49,607 nucleotides of DNA from Cryobacterium frigoriphilum. GTDB lineage: Bacteria > Actinomycetota > Actinomycetes > Actinomycetales > Microbacteriaceae. The number at the start of each line of letters is the position of its first letter. Positions within the stretch are counted from its first letter, which is position 1. The notes beneath the pieces were generated by a model. It did not search any database. It was not told where the DNA came from and was given only the letters and a program-made list of their open reading frames with translations. Shown here one piece after another: positions 43,881 to 49,607 of the stretch. Location: positions 1 to 49,607 of the forward strand of contig NZ_SOHE01000044.1 in NCBI RefSeq assembly GCF_004403305.1, given 5' to 3'. The translations under genes were made by a program, and so were the position numbers.

Positions 43881-45627
43881 GGGTCTCCTTGGGCGACGGA
43901 TGCTGCCGCCCGCTCTCCGAGCTCGCCCGGGTCGGCAGAATGGCTTCGAAGACCGCACCATGCTCGTGCTGGTAAGTGATCTGGCCTCCACGTCGGGTCG
44001 TCACGAGCCGGACGATCGCGAGGCCGTAGCCGTGATCGGATCCGCTCGCAGAGACCGGCTTCGACGTGACGCCGACATCGAAGACGTGCTCCAGCAGGTC
44101 GGTGTCGATGCCTGGACCGGTATCGCGCACCGTCACGCGCACGGCCGACTCGGCGGGCAGTTCCCCTGCGGGTAGCTGAACCGCGGGTAGTTCCACCTCG
44201 CGCAGGTCGACTTCGCGCACGTCGACTTCCACGAGGCGCACCTCCGCTCCGCCGATGACCTCGCCGACCGCATCGAGGGCGTTGTCAATAAGGTTGCCGA
44301 GAACGGTCACAAGGTCGGTCGACAATTGCGCATCGACCCGGGGCAGGGCCGAGCCGCCGGTCAGGGTCAGCTCGGCGCCGCGTTCCCGGGCGAGCGACGT
44401 CTTCGCGATCAGCAGCGCGGCGACGGCCGGTTCCTGCACCCGGGTCAGGACGGTGTTGTCGAGCTCGGTGCGTTCCCGGGTGACGGCGTCGATGTACTCG
44501 ACCGCGGCATCCGGGTCGCCGAGCTGCATCAACATCGAAATCGTGTGCAGCCGGTTCGCGAATTCGTGAGTCTGCGCGCGCAGGGTGTCGGTGGCCTGGC
44601 GGCTGCTGCCGAGGTCGTGCTGCAGCGTGACGAGTTCGGTACGGTCCCGCAGGGTCGTCACCACCTCGGGGCGGCCGCGCGGGGGGTGGATCGTGGTCTG
44701 GTTGAGCACCAGCAACACGCCTCCGTTGACGAGGGCAGAGTCGTGATCGTCGATGCCGTGGCTGCTCAGAGCCTGCACCGCGGCCGCTTCGAGGCCGACC
44801 TCATCGATCCGGGAACCCTCGGCCGTGCCGGGTAACCCCAGCAGGCTGCGCGCACTGTCATTGACCAGGGTGATGATTCCGTCGGCGTCGACGGCGATGA
44901 TGCCCTCACGGATGCCGTGAATCATGGCTTCCCGGTGTTCCACGAGCCGGGCGATCTGGTCGGGTTCGAGCCCGAGGGTCTGGCGTTTCACGCGGGCCGC
45001 GAGCAGCAGGGATCCGGCGATGCCGAGCACAGCGGCGACTCCGAGGTAGGTCAACAGGTTCGGTGCCGCAGCGGCGAGCAGTCCGACAAGCTCCGGAATC
45101 TCGCGGCCGGCGATGATGGTCGCGACCTGGCCGCCGGAATTGGAGATGACGGGTACCTGCCCGAGCACGTGCGGCTTCGTGCCGAGGGGTGCTTCCCCGC
45201 CCCAGGCGCCGCCGGCGCCGTTCGTCCCGGTGTCGGCACGGCCCGGCACCAGCGTGGTGCCGAGCAACCTTGGATCGGCGGGTGAGGCGATGACGCGGCC
45301 AGCGGCATCCGTCACGATGAGCTGGTCGACCCCGGTCGTGGTGCGCAGCGACTCGACCGGCGCCGTCAGCTGCTGGGGCACTACGTCATCGGCCGACAGG
45401 AGGCTACGCAAGAGCGGATTCGCCGCGGTGTACTCCGCAACGGCGAGCATGCGACGCTCGGCCTGGCTGGCAAAGCCGGTGCGGGACTGCTCGACCGAGA
45501 TCGCGGTGACGGCGAGCAGCACCAACGCGATCAGGATCAGCTGAAACATGAGCAGCTGTCGGGTGAGGCTGAACCGAGAACGCCCGAACGGCGTGCGGCG
45601 AACCGGTGCAGGCGAAGCGATCGGCAC
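43873..45627 (-). CDS. Sensor histidine kinase, CitA/DcuS family
   Basis: 584 residues. Membrane helix 1 (about 23-43), an extracytoplasmic PAS-like ligand domain (50-180), membrane helix 2 (about 184-211), a cytoplasmic PAS domain (REGIIAVDADG, then LVNDSAR), the phosphorylated His354 in THEFANRLHTISMLMQ, and an ATPase domain with N-box NLIDNALDA, G1 DTGPGI and G2 GYGLAIVRLV. Residues 465-489 form five imperfect pentapeptide repeats (VEVDV, REVDL, REVEL, PAVQL, PAGEL) just before the G1 box, where typical kinases have a short beta hairpin. GTG 45627 is preceded by AAAGGAGGAGCC; the TTG 30 bases upstream is not needed. It is inferred to sense tricarboxylates. Divergent from tctC. Confidence 0.92.
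   Translation of the reverse strand: MPIASPAPVRRTPFGRSRFSLTRQLLMFQLILIALVLLAVTAISVEQSRTGFASQAERRMLAVAEYTAANPLLRSLLSADDVVPQQLTAPVESLRTTTGVDQLIVTDAAGRVIASPADPRLLGTTLVPGRADTGTNGAGGAWGGEAPLGTKPHVLGQVPVISNSGGQVATIIAGREIPELVGLLAAAAPNLLTYLGVAAVLGIAGSLLLAARVKRQTLGLEPDQIARLVEHREAMIHGIREGIIAVDADGIITLVNDSARSLLGLPGTAEGSRIDEVGLEAAAVQALSSHGIDDHDSALVNGGVLLVLNQTTIHPPRGRPEVVTTLRDRTELVTLQHDLGSSRQATDTLRAQTHEFANRLHTISMLMQLGDPDAAVEYIDAVTRERTELDNTVLTRVQEPAVAALLIAKTSLARERGAELTLTGGSALPRVDAQLSTDLVTVLGNLIDNALDAVGEVIGGAEVRLVEVDVREVDLREVELPAVQLPAGELPAESAVRVTVRDTGPGIDTDLLEHVFDVGVTSKPVSASGSDHGYGLAIVRLVTTRRGGQITYQHEHGAVFEAILPTRASSESGRQHPSPKETHV
44161..44235 (-). repeat. 15-bp x5 in-frame tandem repeat in the kinase ATPase domain
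   Basis: Plus-strand units TTCCCCTGCGGGTAG, CTGAACCGCGGGTAG, TTCCACCTCGCGCAG, GTCGACTTCGCGCAC and GTCGACTTCCACGAG. Neighbouring units share 10-12 of 15 bases, more diverged than other arrays here. Encodes residues 465-489. Confidence 0.75.
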
Positions 45628-45842
45628 GGCTCCTCCTTTCAAGACAACAGTGGCCAAGAGAATAATCGCTCATTCCACCGACAAAATGAAAACCGGAATG
45701 AACGCCTCCGCTGCAACCACAAGCTCCACAACATCCGTTGCAACCACAAGTTGTGTCTCAACCGTTCAATTCTGCACACTAGGGCGAGGCAGCATCGACG
45801 CTGTCCCCAACACCACTATCAAAACAATCAAAGAGGATTGCA
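45628..45842. promoter_or_regulatory. Divergent regulatory region of tctCBA and the two-component system
   Basis: 215 bases, AT-richer than flanks. A 17-base word occurs twice in the same orientation: TCCGCTGCAACCACAAG (45707-45723) and TCCGTTGCAACCACAAG (45734-45750), 27 bases apart, one base different. They are the best candidates for the response-regulator binding sites. CACACT (near 45775-45780) in CTGCACACTAG may be the tctC -10. The ribosome site AAGAGG precedes ATG 45843. Confidence 0.6.
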
Positions 45843-46856
45843 ATGACTACTCACACAGCGGCACGGCGCCTGTTCGGCACCGCCTTCATCGCCACGGCCC
45901 TGGTCGTTGCACTCAGCGCCTGCGGTGTCACCGGCACCGCCACCGTGGCCGCCACCAACAGCGGCCCAATCGAAAACCTCCAGGTTATGGTGCCCAACGC
46001 CCCCGGCAGCGGCTACGACGTCACCGGCCGCGCGGCCGTGAAGGTCATGGACGACATCGGTGTCGCCACCGGCACCGAGGTCACCAACCTCGCCGGTGCC
46101 GGCGGCACGGTGGGACTGGCCCGCACCCTCACAGAGACCGGTAACGCGGACTTTCTTCTCATGATGGGTCTCGGCGTCGTTGGCGCCGCGTACACGAATG
46201 AGGGCGATGCCAAGGTCGCCGACGCGACCCCGATCGCCCGGCTCATTGAAGAGGCCGGCGCGATCTTCGTGCCCGCCGACTCTCCGTATCAGACCCTCGA
46301 CGACATGATCACGGCGTGGAAGGTCGACCCGGCCAGCTTTGCCGTGGGCGGCGGCTCTTCGCCGGGCGGCCCGGACCACCTGCTGCCGATGCAGCTGGCA
46401 GATGCCGTGGGAATCGACCCGAGCACCGTGAACTTCATCACCTACGACGGCGGCGGCGAGCTGCTTCCCGCGATTCTCGGTGGCAAGCTGCAGTTTGCAG
46501 CCTCGGGCTACGGCGAGTTTCTCGAACAGGTCAAGGCCGGCGAGCTGCGAGTGCTCGCAGTCACGAGTGAGGAGCGCGTTCCCGTGCTCGAGGATGCACC
46601 GACCCTGACCGAAGAGGGTGTTGACCTGGTCTTCACCAACTGGCGTGGGTTCCTTGCCGCCCCCGGCCTCAGCGACGAGCAGACCGCACGTCTGGTCACT
46701 GCGGTAACCGAGATGCACGACAGTGAGGAATGGGCCGCCGTGCTCGAATCCAACGGCTGGACGGACGCCTTCGCCACCGGCGACGAGTTTGCCGGGTTCC
46801 TCACCGAGCAGGACGAGCGCGTGGCCACGGTTCTCGAAAGCCTGGGCCTGGTATGA
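45843..46856 (+). CDS. tctC: Tripartite tricarboxylate transporter substrate-binding lipoprotein TctC
   Basis: 337 residues; signal with basic RR, hydrophobic core and lipobox VVALSAC. The mature part shows the TctC/Bug fold: IENLQVMVPNAPGSGYDVTGRA, NLAGAGGTVGLARTLTE, FAVGGGSSPGGPDHLLPMQLA and VNFITYDGGGELLPAILGGKLQFAASGY. It captures tricarboxylates or another carboxylic acid outside the cell. AAGAGG precedes ATG. The stop overlaps tctB by 4 bases. The carboxylate is not identifiable; citrate-like compounds are inferred. Confidence 0.94.
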   Translation: MTTHTAARRLFGTAFIATALVVALSACGVTGTATVAATNSGPIENLQVMVPNAPGSGYDVTGRAAVKVMDDIGVATGTEVTNLAGAGGTVGLARTLTETGNADFLLMMGLGVVGAAYTNEGDAKVADATPIARLIEEAGAIFVPADSPYQTLDDMITAWKVDPASFAVGGGSSPGGPDHLLPMQLADAVGIDPSTVNFITYDGGGELLPAILGGKLQFAASGYGEFLEQVKAGELRVLAVTSEERVPVLEDAPTLTEEGVDLVFTNWRGFLAAPGLSDEQTARLVTAVTEMHDSEEWAAVLESNGWTDAFATGDEFAGFLTEQDERVATVLESLGLV

Positions 46857-47416
46857 GTTCGAGCACCGCGGGTACCCCGGTCACGGGAGCCCCCGCGACG
46901 GGAACTCCAACCGTGAGCCGCGTGCCCGCGGTGCTGCGTGGCCGGTCGGAGCTGGGCGTCGCCGCCCTGCTGGCCGTTCTCGCCACCATCGTCGCCTGGG
47001 ACGCCGCGCACATCAAGCAGCTGAGTATCAACGTCGGTGTGATGGGGCCGCAGGTCGTTCCCAACATCATCGCGGTCGGCCTCGGCCTGTGCGCCATCGC
47101 GCTGACCGTTGATGTACTGCGCGGCGGCGCAGCCGATGCCGAAGACGGCGAAGACATCGACCTGTCTCAGGGTGCCCACTGGCCGACCGTGTTCGGACTG
47201 GCCGGCGTCATTCTTGCCTACGCCCTCACCATGGAATTTCTCGGCTACGTCATTGCGAGCGCGCTGCTGTTCTATGGCTCCTCGCTTCTTCTCGGGTCGA
47301 AACGCTACCTCTGGGCTCTCGTGATTGGGGCGCTGCTCGCCGTAGGAACCTTCTACGGCTTTGTACTCGGGCTTGGTATTCCGCTGCCGGCCGGCCTGTT
47401 GACAGGAATTCTCTGA
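46853..47416 (+). CDS. tctB: Tripartite tricarboxylate transporter small membrane subunit TctB
   Basis: 187 residues with four hydrophobic segments (starting about residues 35, 66, 108 and 152), the four-helix plan of TctB, 10-15% longer than usual because of a 25-residue N-terminal tail. That tail is made of three degenerate 15-base units encoding [10 protein letters not shown] and GTPTV (46871-46915). ATG 46853 overlaps the tctC stop as ATGA. The stop TGA shares one base with tctA ATG. Confidence 0.92.
   Translation: MSSSTAGTPVTGAPATGTPTVSRVPAVLRGRSELGVAALLAVLATIVAWDAAHIKQLSINVGVMGPQVVPNIIAVGLGLCAIALTVDVLRGGAADAEDGEDIDLSQGAHWPTVFGLAGVILAYALTMEFLGYVIASALLFYGSSLLLGSKRYLWALVIGALLAVGTFYGFVLGLGIPLPAGLLTGIL
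46871..46915 (+). repeat. Degenerate 15-bp x3 repeat in tctB
   Basis: GGTACCCCGGTCACG, GGAGCCCCCGCGACG, GGAACTCCAACCGTG, encoding Gly-x-Pro-x-Thr/Val units. The protein-level pattern is clearer than the nucleotide match, so it may be old or selected at protein level. Confidence 0.55.
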
Positions 47417-49065
47417 TGGAGAATCTCTCTCTTCTGATGGATGGGTTTGCCAACGCGCTGACCCTGCAGAACCTGCTCTTCGCCCTCATCGGCGTGCTGC
47501 TCGGCACAGCTGTGGGCGTACTGCCCGGCATCGGGCCGGCCATGACTGTCGCCCTCTTGCTGCCGCTGACCTACGCGCTCGACGTCACCAGCGCACTCAT
47601 TATGTTCGCGGGGATCTACTACGGCGGCATGTACGGTGGCTCGACGACCTCGATTCTGCTGAACACGCCGGGGGAGTCCTCCTCGGTCGTCACCGCCCTC
47701 GAGGGCAACAAGATGGCGAAGGCCGGACGTGGTGCTCAGGCGCTCGCCACGGCTGCCATCGGCTCCTTCGTGGCCGGTACCCTGGCCACCGGCGGGCTCG
47801 TCTTCGTGGCTCCCTTCATCGTGTCCATCGCGATCAGCCTCGGCGCTCCCTCGTACTTCGCAATGATGGTGTTCGCGTTCGTGGCGGTCAGTACCGTGCT
47901 CGGTTCCAGTCGCATCCGCGGTCTGGCGTCACTGTTCATCGGACTGACGATTGGCCTGGTCGGTATGGATGTCACCACCGGCCAGCCGCGCCTCACGTTC
48001 GGTCAGCCGCTGCTCTCCGGCGGCATTGACGTGGTCGTGATCGCCGTGGCGCTCTTCGCTGTCGGCGAGGCCCTCTGGATCGCCGCGCACCTGCGCAATG
48101 GCAAGCCGGCCACGATTCCGGTCGGTGTGCCGTGGATGGCTAAAGACGACTGGAAGCGCAGCTGGAAGCCCTGGCTGCGCGGTACCGTCATCGGTTTCCC
48201 GTTCGGCGCGATTCCGGCCGGCGGGGCCGAGATCCCCACGTTCCTCTCCTACGTCACCGAGAAAAAGCTCTCCAAGCACCCCGAACAATTCGGTCACGGC
48301 GCCATCGAGGGCGTGGCCGGCCCGGAGGCGGCCAACAACGCATCCGCTGCCGGCACGCTCGTGCCGCTGCTCACGCTCGGACTGCCGACCACGGCCACCG
48401 CCGCGGTCATGATCGCCGCCTTCAACCAGTACGGGATCCCCCCGGGACCGCTCTTGTTCGAAACGGAGCCGTTGCTGGTCTGGACCCTGATCGCGAGTCT
48501 GTTCATCGGCAACACGCTGCTGCTCGCCATCAACCTGCCGCTCGCGCCGCTCTGGGCAAAGCTACTGCGCATTCCACGGCCGTACCTCTACGGCGGCATC
48601 CTGTTCTTCGCGACCCTCGGCGCCTACGCGGCCGGAATGCAGACCTTCAACATTGTGATTCTGCTGCTCATCGGGGCACTGGGTTACATGGCCCGTCGAT
48701 TCGGATTCCCGGTGCTGCCAATCATCGTCGGGGCCATCCTCGGCCCGGAGATGGAACGCCAGCTGCGCCGCTCGCTGCAAATCAGCAGCGGCGACCCGGC
48801 TGCGCTGGTCAGCGAACCGGTGCCGGTCGTCATCTACACGGTGCTCGCCGTGTTCCTGCTGGTGCCGCCGCTCGTGAAGTCGATCCGTCGTCGTCGCGCC
48901 GGAACAAGAACGGGTACGGGCGGAACAGATGGAACGGGTGGCGGCGGCGCCGGCCCGACAATCCCGGCACCGGATGCTCCCGATTCCAGTCGCGTCCCAA
49001 CACGTGTCGCGCAGACTCACCCGGAGCACCACCCGAGCGCCTTTCATCCCGACGCCCGCGCCTAA
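47416..49065 (+). CDS. tctA: Tripartite tricarboxylate transporter large membrane subunit TctA
   Basis: 549 residues with about twelve hydrophobic segments; it forms the sodium-coupled translocation path. The family signature [19 protein letters not shown] and [21 protein letters not shown] followed by [11 protein letters not shown] is near the N terminus, and the second half repeats the pattern ([21 protein letters not shown]). The C-terminal 60 residues are a Gly/Thr-rich and His-rich unconserved tail. ATG 47416 overlaps the tctB stop by one base. The transcript likely ends at the UUCG hairpin 49088-49129. Confidence 0.95.
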   Translation: MENLSLLMDGFANALTLQNLLFALIGVLLGTAVGVLPGIGPAMTVALLLPLTYALDVTSALIMFAGIYYGGMYGGSTTSILLNTPGESSSVVTALEGNKMAKAGRGAQALATAAIGSFVAGTLATGGLVFVAPFIVSIAISLGAPSYFAMMVFAFVAVSTVLGSSRIRGLASLFIGLTIGLVGMDVTTGQPRLTFGQPLLSGGIDVVVIAVALFAVGEALWIAAHLRNGKPATIPVGVPWMAKDDWKRSWKPWLRGTVIGFPFGAIPAGGAEIPTFLSYVTEKKLSKHPEQFGHGAIEGVAGPEAANNASAAGTLVPLLTLGLPTTATAAVMIAAFNQYGIPPGPLLFETEPLLVWTLIASLFIGNTLLLAINLPLAPLWAKLLRIPRPYLYGGILFFATLGAYAAGMQTFNIVILLLIGALGYMARRFGFPVLPIIVGAILGPEMERQLRRSLQISSGDPAALVSEPVPVVIYTVLAVFLLVPPLVKSIRRRRAGTRTGTGGTDGTGGGGAGPTIPAPDAPDSSRVPTRVAQTHPEHHPSAFHPDARA

Positions 49066-49087
49066 CTGCCGGGTCGAACCGGCGCGC

Positions 49088-49129
49088 AACGACTCACCCG
49101 CTTGCTTCGGCGAGAGCGGGTGAGTCGTT
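49088..49129 (+). terminator. Terminator hairpin of tctCBA with TTCG tetraloop
   Basis: AACGACTCACCCGCT pairs with AGCGGGTGAGTCGTT, with an inner stem closing on a TTCG loop and a 2-base bulge, followed by TGTTGGTGTG. It is 22 bases after the tctA stop. It carries the word GGGTGAG also seen in the hairpin at 1971-2028. Confidence 0.7.
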
Positions 49130-49257
49130 GTTGGTGTGCCTTACCGTCGATCAGGTCGCCGCGTGCGAAAAAGGCCGTAATGCGTAGGGCGAGTCTGCTG
49201 GTTTTGGTGGGCGCTGCAGCAGCGAGCGGTTGTGCCGCGGCGTTGGGCGTCAAGATG

Positions 49258-49287
49258 CGGGCCGCCGGGGTACGGGCCGCCGGGGTG
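49258..49287 (+). repeat. 15-bp x2 repeat (CGGGCCGCCGGGGT A/G)
   Basis: CGGGCCGCCGGGGTA directly followed by CGGGCCGCCGGGGTG, in frame with the doubtful 78-codon frame (RAAGV units). Confidence 0.8.
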
Positions 49288-49414
49288 TCGAGTGCGGAGC
49301 GTGGGGTGTCGGTGGGTGGTGAGAGGCTCGGGTTGAGGCGAGGCGATTTCCGGCAGGTGACGGATGTTGCACCTCGTTCAGTCGGCAGACTGGGCCGCTA
49401 CTCGGGGTGTCGAT

Positions 49415-49457
49415 AAATACCAGACTCAGGAAAAGTTCTTGAGATTCTCTGGTATTT
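49415..49457. promoter_or_regulatory. Nested inverted repeat (operator or terminator)
   Basis: Outer arms AAATACCAGA (49415-49424) and TCTGGTATTT (49448-49457) are exact complements; inner CTCAGGAA and TTCTTGAG pair with one mismatch around AAG. It ends in TTTTT, so it could be an intrinsic terminator, but it also lies 15 bases before the -10 of the following gene. Confidence 0.55.
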
Positions 49458-49472
49458 TTCTTCATTCAGGAG

Positions 49473-49478
49473 TAAACT
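49473..49478 (+). promoter_or_regulatory. -10 element TAAACT of the last gene (leaderless type)
   Basis: TAAACT ends 6 bases before ATG 49485. AGGAG at 49468-49472 is too far upstream (12 bases) to be an efficient ribosome site. Confidence 0.5.
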
Positions 49479-49484
49479 GAGAAT

Positions 49485-49607
49485 ATGTCACAGACACTCC
49501 CGTCGGACACAGATGCCGACCACAATCCGGTTTCACGCCTCGCCCACATCACCGAGCAACTCGCCGACACTCTCGAAGGGATCGTCTTCCCGCTGGTCGC
49601 CGATGAC
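49485..49607 (+). CDS. Unidentified protein, 3' truncated by the window end
   Basis: Only 41 codons are visible, starting MSQTLPSDTDADHNPVSRL and then a helical LAHITEQLADTLEGIVFPL. No family can be assigned. The codon use is ordinary for the genome, but the promoter DNA before it is AT-rich. Leaderless start inferred from the -10 at 49473-49478. Confidence 0.6.
   Translation, partial: MSQTLPSDTDADHNPVSRLAHITEQLADTLEGIVFPLVADD

Larger units (their letters stand above)
49130..49484. other. Non-coding stretch before the last gene
   Basis: No convincing gene. A frame from ATG 49180 to 49416 encodes 78 residues starting MRRASLLVLVGAAAASGC, which looks like a lipoprotein signal, but the rest is low complexity and includes a 15-base unit repeated twice (49258-49287, CGGGCCGCCGGGGTA/G); I give it about 0.2. 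Beyond 49410 the DNA becomes AT-rich and holds the nested inverted repeat and promoter described separately. Confidence 0.5.

Noticed and set aside
49180..49416. 78-codon lipoprotein-like ORF
   Set aside because: The signal-like start is attractive, but the rest is repetitive, Arg/Gly/Val-rich and resembles translated non-coding DNA.

Overview
The window is high-GC actinobacterial DNA and most resembles the family Microbacteriaceae. The clues are strong G/C at third codon positions, the frequently recurring word GCATCCG, TANNNT-type -10 elements with poorly conserved -35 elements, and Tat/lipoprotein exporters and ABC systems of actinobacterial type. I cannot assign a genus. I see no phage, plasmid, insertion sequence, CRISPR, rRNA or tRNA. 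It looks like ordinary chromosome rich in transport and catabolic genes.

Layout. 1-1.9 kb: end of an iron-siderophore ABC system (ATPase, then a binding lipoprotein behind an IdeR/DtxR box). 2.2-7.5 kb: polar amino acid ABC operon (binding protein, permease, ATPase), a convergent M20 peptidase and a second, orphan copy of the amino acid binding protein. 7.5-13.9 kb: HrpA helicase, a DUF2249 protein, an aldo/keto reductase and a PnuC transporter. 13.9-16.2 kb: a tandem pair of unrecognised paralogous single-pass membrane proteins. 16.3-20.7 kb: a DUF255 thioredoxin-like protein, a DUF488 protein and a Stealth-type phosphotransferase. 20.6-23.7 kb: metallophosphoesterase, zinc-free MDR oxidoreductase and PAP2 phosphatase. 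23.8-27.0 kb: a type III polyketide synthase, methyltransferase and flavin hydroxylase operon, probably making a phenolic lipid or quinone. 27.1-28.7 kb: an NPPF-type methyltransferase. 28.9-31.1 kb: a GntR/ABC-2 operon behind its own operator. 31.3-33.4 kb: a secreted, circularly permuted amine oxidase and a Pr6Pr membrane protein. 33.5-42.3 kb: a LacI-controlled galactoside locus (GH42 beta-galactosidase, MalFG permeases, binding protein, GH36 alpha-galactosidase). 42.3-43.1 kb: acylphosphatase and RraA-like protein. 43.2-49.1 kb: a CitAB/DctSR-type two-component system divergent from a tctCBA tripartite tricarboxylate transporter. A truncated gene starts at 49485.

Four themes run across the window. 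(i) 15-bp (five-codon) tandem repeats recur in six recognised genes, and a two-unit copy lies in intergenic DNA. In the polyketide synthase and the sensor kinase they are inserted inside otherwise conserved domains. (ii) Three 86-98 bp intergenic palindromes share the ends GTGGCGAATnCAGGA/TCCTGnnTTCGCCAC, so they are an interspersed repeat family. (iii) Around ten genes have a TANNNT-like hexamer ending 5-7 nt before the start codon, which suggests extensive leaderless transcription. (iv) The amine oxidase at 31288-32742 carries its normally C-terminal FAD-binding segment at the N terminus, behind a Tat lipoprotein signal. I consider this the most unusual protein in the window.

Nothing could be searched or computed. 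Family names come from recognised motifs, and start codons were chosen from Shine-Dalgarno sites, -10 position, signal peptides and family length.
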